From Paenibacillus thalictri (lineage in GTDB: Bacteria > Bacillota > Bacilli > Paenibacillales > NBRC-103111): DNA of 64,000 nucleotides. The notes beneath the pieces were generated by a model, which saw only the letters and a program-made list of their open reading frames with translations, made no database searches and had not been told where the DNA came from. The position numbers and the translations under genes are program-made. Of this stretch, positions 18,341 through 25,702 are shown one piece after another. The stretch covers positions 1 to 64,000 of the forward strand of contig NZ_SIRE01000010.1 in NCBI RefSeq assembly GCF_004307995.1. Direction: 5' to 3'. The stretch's first letter is position 1; the number at the start of each line of letters is the position of its first letter.

Positions 18341-18823
18341 ATGCTGCGTAACCGTTATTCTATCGGGATTATCCTTATTGCGATCGCGGTTGTACTTTTG
18401 CTGGGCAAGGTGGGCGTGTTTTCTTTTCTGGGCTGGCTGCTCTGGCCTCTGCTTGTGCTGGCCGCGGGTGGTTTGCTACATTGGTTATATTTTGGGAAAA
18501 TGCTTCCGGCTGCAGTCGTCATTCCCGGCGGGATGCTCATTACATACGCCGTTATGTTTTTTTTGTGCAATTTGTTTGGCTGGCACCTTATGAAGTATAT
18601 TTGGCCGGGATTTATTTTTGGCGTTGCCGTGGGACTTTACGAATATCAGATGTTCGAACGTTTTGTTCCGCGAGGAGTGATGACCGCATCCATCGTGTTG
18701 GCTGTCGTATCGGCGGCATTGTTCGGAATGATGCTGCTGGTTACATTAGGCGTTTATTTTATCGTCATCGGGTTGCTGGTAGTGGGTATTGTGCTGATTA
18801 CACGCCGTTCCAAAACATGGTGA
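18341..18823 (+). CDS. small membrane protein, LiaI/LiaF-N-terminal-like
   Basis: 160 residues, almost entirely hydrophobic, with five or six membrane segments. The opening pattern (charged MLRNRYSIG, a hydrophobic hairpin ending LWPLLVLAAG) resembles the LiaI/LiaF-like transmembrane region found in envelope-stress proteins, but no soluble LiaF domain follows. I cannot assign a function. GGAGAGGAAAGG lies 9 bases upstream. It is flanked by the terC terminator and the typA promoter, so it is probably monocistronic. Confidence 0.7.
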   Translation: MLRNRYSIGIILIAIAVVLLLGKVGVFSFLGWLLWPLLVLAAGGLLHWLYFGKMLPAAVVIPGGMLITYAVMFFLCNLFGWHLMKYIWPGFIFGVAVGLYEYQMFERFVPRGVMTASIVLAVVSAALFGMMLLVTLGVYFIVIGLLVVGIVLITRRSKTW

Positions 18824-18856
18824 TTGTAAATATCATATAAATATTGGCTGATCTCC

Positions 18857-18885
18857 TTGCTTTTTGCGTAAAATATACGTATAGT
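18857..18885 (+). promoter_or_regulatory. SigA-type promoter of typA
   Basis: TTGCTT (18857-18862), a 17-bp spacer and TATAGT (18880-18885), about 50 bases before the typA start. Confidence 0.65.
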
Positions 18886-18936
18886 ACGAAAGTGGAGCTT
18901 ATTTTGCTTAAATTAAACAAAGGGGTTTTATTATAA

Positions 18937-20784
18937 ATGCATTCCAGAGATCACATACGCAATATTGCCATCATTGCTCACGTTGACCATGGCAAAACGA
19001 CACTCGTAGATAAATTGCTGCAGCAATCCGGGACTTTCCGCGAGCACGAAGCCGTTCAAGAACGGGCTATGGATTCCAACGACTTGGAACGGGAACGCGG
19101 CATTACCATTCTGGCAAAAAATACGGCAATCCATTATAAAGATTTCTTGATCAATATCGTGGATACTCCCGGACACGCCGACTTCGGCGGAGAAGTGGAA
19201 CGGATTATGAAAATGGTTGACGGCGTTTTGCTTGTTGTCGACGCGTTTGAAGGCACAATGCCGCAAACGAAGTTTGTTTTACGTAAAGCGCTGGAGCAGA
19301 ACCTGACGCCAATCGTTGTCGTGAACAAAATCGACCGTCCTAACGCGCGTCCTGCCGAAGTGGTGGACGAGGTGCTTGACCTCTTCATCGAGTTGGGCGC
19401 CAATGACGATCAGCTGGAGTTTCCGGTCGTTTACGCATCTGCTTTGATGGGGACTTCAAGCTTGCATCCGGAACCGGAAAAGCAGGACTCCAACATGGAA
19501 GCTTTGTATGAAACGGTTGTCAGCCATATCCCTTCGCCAACGGAAGATGTGGATTTGCCGCTGCAATTTTTAGTCACGCTGATGGATTATAACGAATATT
19601 TGGGCCGTATCGGCATCGGCCGCGTCAATCGCGGTAAAATTCGCCAAGGCCAGCCGGTAGCGGTCATGACCCGCGAAGGCGGCATGAAACAAGCGCGGAT
19701 TGAGAAGTTGTTTGGTTTCCAAGGTTTGAAGCGGGTTGAGATTGAAGAAGCCGGAGCCGGCGACATTATCGCTATTGCCGGGATTAAAGAAATCAATATC
19801 GGCGAAACGATTGCCGATCCGGCCAATCCGGAGGCATTGCCTGTTCTGAAAATCGACGAGCCGACGCTGCAAATGACTTTCCTCGTAAACAACAGTCCGT
19901 TTGCCGGCCGTGAAGGAAAATGGGTTACTTCCCGTAAGCTTCGTGAGCGTCTGTATAAAGAGCTGGAGACTGACGTATCCTTGCGTGTAGAAGACACCGA
20001 CAGCCCGGACGCGTTTATCGTATCCGGACGCGGCGAGCTGCACTTGGGCATTCTGATCGAAAATATGCGCCGTGAAGGCTTTGAAATGCAAGTTTCCAAG
20101 CCGGAGGTTATTATCCGTGTAGTCGACGGTCAGAAGATGGAACCGGTCGAACGCCTTATTATCGACGTGCCGGAAGAAAGTATGGGTTCGGTTATGGAAA
20201 GCCTTGGCAGCCGTAAGGCGGAAATGGTGAACATGATCAATAATGGCAGCGGCAATGTGCGTCTGGAATTCCTGATCCCGGCCCGCGGATTGATCGGCTA
20301 CCGGACGAATTTCCTGACGCTGACGCGTGGTTACGGTATTATGAACCATGCCTTCGACAGCTATGGTCCTTATGCCGGCAGCGGCGTAGGCGGCCGCCAT
20401 GAAGGCGTGCTTGTGTCGAGCGAAAACGGCAGCGCGACGTTATACGGCATTTTGTCCATAGAGGACCGCGGCATCTTGTTCCTGGAGCCGGGTGCGGAAG
20501 TGTACGAAGGGATGATTGTTGGCGAGCATAACCGCGACAATGACATCATCGTTAACATTTGTAAAGAAAAGCAGCTGACCAACGTCCGCTCCGCAACAAA
20601 AGAAGATACGGTGAAGATGAAGACGCCACGTCTGTATTCGCTGGAGCAGGCTTTAGAATATTTGAACGATGACGAATATTGCGAAATTACGCCGAAATCG
20701 GTACGCTTGCGCAAAAAAATATTAAACAAAAGCGAACGTGAAAGAGCGGAGAAGCACCGCAAGATGGCGGAAGCGAACGCTTAA
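18937..20784 (+). CDS. typA: translational GTPase TypA/BipA
   Basis: A 615-residue ribosome-associated GTPase of the EF-G/LepA superfamily, involved in ribosome assembly and stress or cold adaptation. G1 is [12 protein letters not shown], switch [10 protein letters not shown]3 [12 protein letters not shown]4 NKIDRP. Domain II, EF-G-like III/V and the TypA-specific C-terminus ([33 protein letters not shown]) follow. Full length. AAAGGGG precedes the ATG. A terminator follows 12 bases after the stop. Confidence 0.98.
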   Translation: MHSRDHIRNIAIIAHVDHGKTTLVDKLLQQSGTFREHEAVQERAMDSNDLERERGITILAKNTAIHYKDFLINIVDTPGHADFGGEVERIMKMVDGVLLVVDAFEGTMPQTKFVLRKALEQNLTPIVVVNKIDRPNARPAEVVDEVLDLFIELGANDDQLEFPVVYASALMGTSSLHPEPEKQDSNMEALYETVVSHIPSPTEDVDLPLQFLVTLMDYNEYLGRIGIGRVNRGKIRQGQPVAVMTREGGMKQARIEKLFGFQGLKRVEIEEAGAGDIIAIAGIKEINIGETIADPANPEALPVLKIDEPTLQMTFLVNNSPFAGREGKWVTSRKLRERLYKELETDVSLRVEDTDSPDAFIVSGRGELHLGILIENMRREGFEMQVSKPEVIIRVVDGQKMEPVERLIIDVPEESMGSVMESLGSRKAEMVNMINNGSGNVRLEFLIPARGLIGYRTNFLTLTRGYGIMNHAFDSYGPYAGSGVGGRHEGVLVSSENGSATLYGILSIEDRGILFLEPGAEVYEGMIVGEHNRDNDIIVNICKEKQLTNVRSATKEDTVKMKTPRLYSLEQALEYLNDDEYCEITPKSVRLRKKILNKSERERAEKHRKMAEANA

Positions 20785-20796
20785 GCAAACGGATAG

Positions 20797-20831
20797 GAAG
20801 CGCCGGCCGATGCCAGCGCTTCTTTTTTTTG
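20797..20831 (+). terminator. intrinsic terminator after typA
   Basis: GAAGCGC (20797-20803) pairs with GCGCTTC (20816-20822), with an inner CGGC/GCC pairing, followed by eight T residues. Confidence 0.9.
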
Positions 20832-20887
20832 CCGGAAGATTGTTGTAAGATGAAAGCTGGACATAAATGAGAGAGGATGGGGCCGTA

Positions 20888-21160
20888 GTGTATGAGTGGT
20901 TTCGTCAGCATCCGTGGCTGGCCTTTGTACTGATTTATATTATGGTTGCTTATGTTTACAATAAAGTGTTCCGTACCCGCAAGCTGCCTGTACTGAAAAG
21001 TTTGATCGTTTATTTGCTGTTGGGTGTGGGCAGTGTGATGCTGCTGGTGTTCCAGGTTGACGCCGAACTGCCGATCGTCCCTTGTTTGGCGGTTGCGATC
21101 GGACTTATGTTTATGGTCCGAATCCGTTATTGGGTTCAGGACCGCGCCGCAAAAAAATAA
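20888..21160 (+). CDS. ylaH: YlaH-like small membrane protein
   Basis: About 90 residues with three hydrophobic segments (WLAFVLIYIMVAYVYN, LIVYLLLGVGSVMLLVF, PIVPCLAVAIGLMFMV) and a basic end, matching YlaH, which follows typA (ylaG) in B. subtilis. Function unknown. The GTG at 20888 has GAGGATGGGG 7 bases upstream; the in-frame ATG at 20867 gives 97 residues but has only a weak site. Probably co-transcribed with the next two genes. Confidence 0.8.
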   Translation: MYEWFRQHPWLAFVLIYIMVAYVYNKVFRTRKLPVLKSLIVYLLLGVGSVMLLVFQVDAELPIVPCLAVAIGLMFMVRIRYWVQDRAAKK

Positions 21161-21182
21161 GTCTGCACAGGAGGAGAAGGGG

Positions 21183-21617
21183 ATGTCTGCATATTGGTTG
21201 ACACCGCTAGTTCCCGGGAGCGGCGCCATATTGGGTTCCGAGCGTATCCGGCTGCAGCCGGAAGCGGAAGCGCAGCATTTTCGGCGCATATTGACAGCGC
21301 TGCATCCGCGGCTGCTGTTAAGTTTTAAAGCCAATCTGCTGTTGAGCGACGATGCTTTGTTGGCATGCGGGGTGGATGAGCTGCCCTTCTCTCTCGATAA
21401 TGGCGAAGAGATTCATTTTACGACGGGGGATATGGAGTTGTCGCATTGCGCCGAAGCCTACATGGATCGTTTGCTTGGTATAGCTGAGTGCCAGTCGCTG
21501 TTGTCGCTGCTCGACAAGGATACTTTTGCCGAGCCGGTCAGCAGTTGGCTGTCGCTGATGATAGCATGGCTGAATCAAGGTTACCACGTAATGTTATTGC
21601 AAGAGGAGGGGACTTAA
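21183..21617 (+). CDS. hypothetical protein, 144 residues
   Basis: I do not recognise this protein. It is soluble, with no signal peptide or membrane segment, and predicted to be mixed alpha/beta: MSAYWLTPLVPGSGAILGSE, a Gln/Arg-containing helix, then LLSDDALLACGVDELPF and a leucine-rich C-terminus. GGAGGAGAAGGGG lies directly before the ATG. The stop is one base before the next gene's GTG, so the pair is translationally coupled. Its position between ylaH and ylaJ/phoH suggests a lineage-specific addition. Confidence 0.65.
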   Translation: MSAYWLTPLVPGSGAILGSERIRLQPEAEAQHFRRILTALHPRLLLSFKANLLLSDDALLACGVDELPFSLDNGEEIHFTTGDMELSHCAEAYMDRLLGIAECQSLLSLLDKDTFAEPVSSWLSLMIAWLNQGYHVMLLQEEGT

Positions 21618-21618
21618 G

Positions 21619-21894
21619 GTGAATCTTCAGGATGCGCTGTTTAATTGGCTGCAAATCAAACTGGTTGCGGAAGGCCGGGAAGAGGATGGCGCGGCCCGCG
21701 ATACGCTTGCTTTTTTTGAAGAAATATTGCGGGACGATCATAAGCTGAATTCCTTCCTAGTGGACCGTGCGGATGAAACGATGTATCACGTAAGGTACGA
21801 GCTGGACGGTAAAAGCAAAATCCAAATGTTCGACCGTGAACTCGCCGACCAGTTGCTTTCGGATATTAATTCCAATCCTAAATATAATGAATGA
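21619..21894 (+). CDS. hypothetical small acidic protein, 91 residues
   Basis: A soluble, acidic protein (MNLQDALFNWLQIKLVAEGR, later DETMYHVRYELDG and a C-terminal helix). I do not recognise the family. The GTG start at 21619 is supported by GAGGAGGGG overlapping the end of the preceding gene. It is the last gene of the ylaH operon; the 243-bp gap to the next gene contains a separate promoter and a leader with hairpins. Confidence 0.65.
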   Translation: MNLQDALFNWLQIKLVAEGREEDGAARDTLAFFEEILRDDHKLNSFLVDRADETMYHVRYELDGKSKIQMFDRELADQLLSDINSNPKYNE

Positions 21895-22017
21895 CATAAC
21901 TGTCCGGGACCCGCGATACAATAAGGATATATTGCGTGAAGGGAGTGTCACCGGATACATAAAATGCCTATTTGTACGAGGTTGCGCATCCGCTCAGTAG
22001 AAGCATGGATTCGGATA

Positions 22018-22026
22018 TGATATAAT
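22018..22026 (+). promoter_or_regulatory. extended -10 promoter
   Basis: TGATATAAT is a perfect TATAAT with the TG extension, 110 bases before the FMN-binding-protein gene. A matching -35 is not evident, as is common for extended -10 promoters. It would place the hairpins at 22055-22120 in the 5' leader. Confidence 0.55.
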
Positions 22027-22047
22027 TTTAGTGTAACAACATGCAGT

Positions 22048-22129
22048 TGCTTACGATGTCAGCATTGGCTTCACCAATGCTCAGCTTATGCTTTCGGAGT
22101 AGTTTTGCTATCGCAAAACTTGTAGGAGG
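22048..22129 (+). repeat. leader hairpin repeat, site A (two units)
   Basis: Unit 1: AGCATTGG, CTTCA loop, CCAATGCT (8-bp perfect stem, about 22060-22081). Unit 2: AGTTTTGC, TATC loop, GCAAAACT (22101-22120). Each is preceded by a CTTACGAWG- or CTTTCGGAGTA-like motif. The second stem ends 3 bases before the GTAGGAGG ribosome-binding site. Same architecture as sites B (23306-23349) and C (59305-59418). Confidence 0.7.
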
Positions 22130-22136
22130 AGATTTA

Positions 22137-22589
22137 ATGGCAGAAACAATCACAGTTCTTTCGGAGCAATTATTTGCAGAACTGCAGGCAGAATCTTTTG
22201 CGCTGCTCAGCACCATCGATCATGAAAGCGGTGCGCCTAGCACCAATGCGATTTCCTGGCTTTTTGCCAAGGATTCGGGAACCGTGCGGTTTGCGCTGGA
22301 TCAACGTTCCCGCATCGTGGCGAATATCCGCAAAAATCCGCTGGTCAACTTGACGTTTGTCGGCGCAGGTTCGGTCCATGCCATTTATGGCGAAGCCCGG
22401 GTGGCAGCGGAAACGCTTGAAGGCGTCCCGTTCAAACTTGCTTGCTTTGATATCGGCATCACTGCGGTGCGCGATGCGATGTTTTACGGCGCCCGTATTT
22501 CCGTTGCGCCTGAATATGAAAAAACCTACGATAAACGTGCGGCTGAGAAGCTGGACACGCAGGTGTTTGACGCCATGAAAAAAGCCTAG
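22137..22589 (+). CDS. pyridoxamine 5'-phosphate oxidase family (FMN-binding) protein
   Basis: A 150-residue single-domain flavin-binding split-barrel protein: SFALLSTIDHESGAPSTNAI, then SRIVANIRKNPLVNLTFVG and the C-terminal beta-barrel strands. Length and pattern fit general-stress/PNPOx-like proteins, which bind FMN, F420 or haem; the substrate cannot be read from sequence. GTAGGAGGAG lies 5 bases before the ATG at 22137. The frame is open upstream through the hairpins, but only from a poor start. A terminator overlaps the stop codon. Confidence 0.85.
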   Translation: MAETITVLSEQLFAELQAESFALLSTIDHESGAPSTNAISWLFAKDSGTVRFALDQRSRIVANIRKNPLVNLTFVGAGSVHAIYGEARVAAETLEGVPFKLACFDIGITAVRDAMFYGARISVAPEYEKTYDKRAAEKLDTQVFDAMKKA

Positions 22590-22613
22590 ACTTTACAGTC
22601 GCAGGCTTTTTTT
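22578..22613. terminator. intrinsic terminator, probably bidirectional
   Basis: AAAAAAGCCT (22578-22587) pairs with AGGCTTTTTTT (22603-22613). It includes the stop codon of the upstream gene and lies 23 bases from the end of the convergent ylaJ-like gene. Confidence 0.88.
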
Positions 22614-22635
22614 GTCTAATTTAGATATACGCCGG

Positions 22636-23169
22636 TTATAAATTAGGATCGCCCAGCTTTGGATTGGGCGGCGGATTCGACGTATCCCGCGGCATCTGCG
22701 GAACAATGCGGCCGATGATAGCGCCGAGCTCTTGGGCGAAACCGCTGATCGGTTTCCCGTTCATCGTCTGATCCCGCACGTTTTTGATTCTTTGCGCCAG
22801 ATCCATATCCGCTGTGACAATCGCGTCGGCACCGTAAGGATCTTTGCGGAGCGCTTCGGCTACGGAATATTTAATGGTCCCGACATGGGCTCTATCGACA
22901 TCGGGAGGAACATTGATTCCTACAACGGCCGTATTGCCGAATACGACGCAATTTGCGCCTTCTACCTGCGGGACGCTGTCGGCAAGCTGCTCCAAATGCC
23001 GGGCTACCGCTTGAGGGTCTGTTATCTGTTTTTTTTGCGGGGCGGTTTGCTTGACCTGTATCTGCCCGTTCGGATTACTACCTGGGGAGGAGGAAACTCC
23101 ATTTTTCGCTGCCTGATTGCAGCCTGACAGCACTGCCAATAGCAGAATAACGAACACAGCTATCCTCAT
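22636..23169 (-). CDS. ylaJ: YhcN/YlaJ family sporulation lipoprotein
   Basis: 177 residues with a lipoprotein signal peptide (MRIAVFVILLLAVLSGC; lipobox LSGC, Cys17), a Ser/Gln-rich linker and a YhcN/YlaJ domain (about 55-150): VARHLEQLADSVPQVEGANC, VVGINVPPD, VAEALRKDPYGADAIVTADM. Relatives are found in the forespore/inner spore membrane and affect germination or spore properties. It lies beside phoH as in B. subtilis ylaJ-ylaK, but here on the opposite strand. GAAAGGA lies before the ATG. Confidence 0.88.
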   Translation of the reverse strand: MRIAVFVILLLAVLSGCNQAAKNGVSSSPGSNPNGQIQVKQTAPQKKQITDPQAVARHLEQLADSVPQVEGANCVVFGNTAVVGINVPPDVDRAHVGTIKYSVAEALRKDPYGADAIVTADMDLAQRIKNVRDQTMNGKPISGFAQELGAIIGRIVPQMPRDTSNPPPNPKLGDPNL

Positions 23170-23305
23170 ATACCATCGTTCCTTTCTATTCCTGAATTGC
23201 TTTGGTTAGTTTGTCCTAGCAGGATTCTTGGTATGCAAGCTGATAACCAAAAGGCAAGATGCCATGCTTTGAAAGCAAGCGTTTCTCGCGTATAGCTTAA
23301 GCAGA

Positions 23306-23349
23306 AGCTTACGAAGCAAACTTTCCGCTTACGGAAAGCTCACAGGAGG
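23306..23349 (+). repeat. leader hairpin repeat, site B
   Basis: CTTACGAAGCA followed by AACTTTCC, GCTTAC loop, GGAAAGCT, then CACAGGAGG, the ribosome-binding site of phoH. The unit is nearly the same as those at site C (murE leader). A related AGCTT/AAGCTT hairpin lies just upstream. Confidence 0.7.
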
Positions 23350-23357
23350 GGACTCAT

Positions 23358-24689
23358 ATGAGAAAAATTTATGTTTTGGATACAAATGTGCTTTTACAGG
23401 ATCCAAACTCGATTTTTGCGTTTGAGGATAACGAAGTGGTTATACCTGCCATCGTGCTTGAAGAAATCGACTCGAAGAAACGGAATGCCGATGAAATCGG
23501 ACGTAATGCCCGGCAAATTTCACGGATGCTCGATAATCTGCGGACAAGAGGCCGCATTCATGACGGAATTAAGCTGGACAACGGAGGCAAGCTCAAGGTA
23601 GAACTCAACCACCGCAGCTTTATGAAGCTCCAAGAGGTGTTTGGGGAAATAACAAGCGACAACCGCATTCTGGCGGTTGCATTAAATTATCATCTGGAAG
23701 AGCAGGAACAGACCGATCCAAGGCCGGTTATCATTGTCAGCAAAGATACGCTTGTACGTATCAAAGCGGATGTTCTCGGACTGCCGGCAGAAGATTATTT
23801 AACGGATCGGATCGTTAATGCCTCAGACATGTTTATGGGTTATTTGACACTTCGCGTTCATCCTTCCGTTATCGACGAATTTTATACGTACCGGTTTTTA
23901 AGCGTTCCTGCCCTGAATCTCGGTTACCCGCTGCATCCTCACGAATTTGTAATTTTGCGGGACGAGATGGGCACCTCGAAATCCGCTTTGTTGAAGGTAA
24001 ATGCAGAGGGGAAAAAGCTGGAGCCGCTGTATTTAAGCAATGAGCCGATCTGGGGAATCGCAGCCCGCAATGCGCAGCAGCGGATGGCGCTGGAGCTGCT
24101 GCTGAGCGATGACATACCGCTTGTCACGTTAACCGGGAAAGCCGGAACAGGCAAGACGCTGCTTACGCTGGCGGCCGGTTTGATGAAGGTGGAGGATGAC
24201 CGGAAATATAAAAAGCTGCTGATCGCAAGACCGGTAGTTCCAATGGGAAAAGATATCGGCTATTTACCGGGCGAGAAAGACGAGAAACTTCGTCCGTGGA
24301 TGCAGCCGATTTACGATAATTTGGAGTTTTTATTTGACACGAAAAAACCGGGCGACATCGACAAGGTGCTTGCCGGTCTCGGCAGCATTCAGGTCGAAGC
24401 GCTCACTTATATACGCGGCCGTTCCATTCCCGGCCAGTTTATCATCATCGATGAAGCGCAGAACTTGTCCAAACATGAGGTGAAAACGATCGTTTCGCGG
24501 GTTGGAGAAGGCAGTAAAATCGTGCTGCTCGGCGATCCCGACCAGATCGATCATCCTTACTTGGACGCATCCAGCAACGGTTTGACTTATGTAGTCGAGA
24601 AATTTAAGGAGCAGCAGATCAGTGGACACATTACGCTGGAGCGTGGCGAACGCTCGCATCTGGCTCAGCTCGCCGCGGATTTATTGTAA
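23358..24689 (+). CDS. phoH: PIN-PhoH family ATPase/ribonuclease
   Basis: 443 residues. N-terminal PIN domain (1-150; IYVLDTNVLLQDP with D8, EEIDSKK, DNRILAVAL) predicted to cut RNA, and C-terminal PhoH P-loop ATPase (about 230-443; TGKAGTGKTLLTLAAG Walker A, IIIDEAQNLSKHE Walker B, LLGDPDQIDHPYL sensor). PIN-PhoH proteins are sequence-specific RNA helicase/RNases in studied actinobacteria. Equivalent to B. subtilis YlaK. ACAGGAGGGG lies 5-6 bases before the ATG, right after the leader hairpin. A very strong terminator follows. Confidence 0.96.
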   Translation: MRKIYVLDTNVLLQDPNSIFAFEDNEVVIPAIVLEEIDSKKRNADEIGRNARQISRMLDNLRTRGRIHDGIKLDNGGKLKVELNHRSFMKLQEVFGEITSDNRILAVALNYHLEEQEQTDPRPVIIVSKDTLVRIKADVLGLPAEDYLTDRIVNASDMFMGYLTLRVHPSVIDEFYTYRFLSVPALNLGYPLHPHEFVILRDEMGTSKSALLKVNAEGKKLEPLYLSNEPIWGIAARNAQQRMALELLLSDDIPLVTLTGKAGTGKTLLTLAAGLMKVEDDRKYKKLLIARPVVPMGKDIGYLPGEKDEKLRPWMQPIYDNLEFLFDTKKPGDIDKVLAGLGSIQVEALTYIRGRSIPGQFIIIDEAQNLSKHEVKTIVSRVGEGSKIVLLGDPDQIDHPYLDASSNGLTYVVEKFKEQQISGHITLERGERSHLAQLAADLL

Positions 24690-24717
24690 CGGACTTATTT
24701 ATAGTTAATAATCAGTA

Positions 24718-24775
24718 AAAAGCCCCCGGGCCGCCAATCTCTAACAAAGAGATGCGGCGGCCCGGGGGCTTCTTT
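24718..24775. terminator. long GC-rich bidirectional terminator
   Basis: AAGCCCCCGGGCCGCC (24720-24735) pairs perfectly over 16 bp with its complement at 24756-24771, with an ATCTCT/AGAGAT stem at the tip. T-rich tails occur on both strands (TTCTTTGCTTT on plus, TTTTTAC on minus). Confidence 0.92.
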
Positions 24776-24786
24776 GCTTTACGTTT

Positions 24787-24897
24787 TCAATAAAAACCGT
24801 GATGTCTGCCCACATAATCGTAAAAATGTTTACGTATCCCCGATTTTTCCCAAGCGGCTGGGGAAATGAACAGCGGTAAATAAAAACGTTTAAGCAT
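24787..24897 (-). CDS. 36-residue aromatic/basic small protein (candidate)
   Basis: A short frame beginning MLKRFYLPLFISPAAWEKSG and ending RHHGFY. Support: AGGAGGG sits 8 bases before the ATG on the minus strand, the bidirectional terminator lies 12 bases beyond the stop, and no other gene occupies this 354-bp gap. The peptide has a hydrophobic first half and a Tyr/His-rich second half. I do not recognise it. No clear promoter is visible upstream, so expression is inferred. Confidence 0.5.
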   Translation of the reverse strand: MLKRFYLPLFISPAAWEKSGIRKHFYDYVGRHHGFY

Positions 24898-25042
24898 GGG
24901 TTGGACCCTCCTGTCGAATGGTATAGGTTAAGTAAATACGGTCCACCTTTATTATAGTCTAAAATTCGGATTTTTTGCATAAAAAAAGGCTTTAATAAAC
25001 AACATAACTACTGGTAAATCAATCTAAATGAGGGGGCCTATG

Positions 25043-25690
25043 ATGAATACGAAAATGCTGCTAGTCAACGTAATCGTGATCCTGCTGATCATCGCCGGGT
25101 TGGGAGCTGCGGTTTATTATTACAACCAGTCCGCCAATTACATAAGTACGGACAATGCTCATGTAGACGGACAACAGGTGACGATCGCGGCTACAACTTC
25201 GGGAAAGTTAACCGATTGGAGCGGTCAAGTGGGTAAAACGTTCAATTCCGGAGAACGCGTCGGCAGTGTGACATTGCTCGGACAGCCGACTCCAACAAAG
25301 GTGGACATTGAAGCCCCTGTCAGCGGAACGATCGTTCAACAATCCGTTGTGCCCAATTCGTTTGTGTCTGCAGGTTCCGCTCTAGCGCGCGCTTACGATT
25401 TGAACAGCTTGTGGGTCACGGCCAATATTGAGGAAAAGAACTTCAACAACGTGAAGCTGGGCCAAACGGTCGATGTATACGTCGATGCCTTTCCAGGTAC
25501 GGTTCTGAGCGGCAGAGTGGACAAAATCGGGCTTACGACAACGGGAACGTTTTCCTTGATGCCTTCCTCCAATACCAACGCAAATTATACGAAGGTGGCG
25601 CAGGTGCTGCCCGTTACGATTGTGCTGGACGGCTATAAAGGTGTGGCATTGGCTCCGGGAATGAGCGTTACGGTACGTATTCATATTTAA
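25043..25690 (+). CDS. HlyD/EmrA family efflux adaptor
   Basis: 215 residues. One N-terminal transmembrane helix (about 5-25, VNVIVILLIIAGLGAAVYYY) and a barrel-sandwich hybrid: ISTDNAHVDGQQVTIAA, then VDIEAPVSGTIVQQSV and a C-terminal beta-barrel (ALAPGMSVTVRIHI). The coiled-coil hairpin usual in Gram-negative EmrA is nearly absent, as expected in a Gram-positive. It precedes a DHA2 transporter by 12 bases, so it is the accessory subunit of that pump. AGGGGG lies 6 bases before the ATG at 25043 (25040 is also an in-frame ATG). Confidence 0.9.
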   Translation: MNTKMLLVNVIVILLIIAGLGAAVYYYNQSANYISTDNAHVDGQQVTIAATTSGKLTDWSGQVGKTFNSGERVGSVTLLGQPTPTKVDIEAPVSGTIVQQSVVPNSFVSAGSALARAYDLNSLWVTANIEEKNFNNVKLGQTVDVYVDAFPGTVLSGRVDKIGLTTTGTFSLMPSSNTNANYTKVAQVLPVTIVLDGYKGVALAPGMSVTVRIHI

Positions 25691-25702
25691 GGGGGCCGGG
25701 AG

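Noticed and set aside
19570..20400. 276-residue minus-strand frame opposite typA
   Set aside because: Shadow of typA coding sequence.
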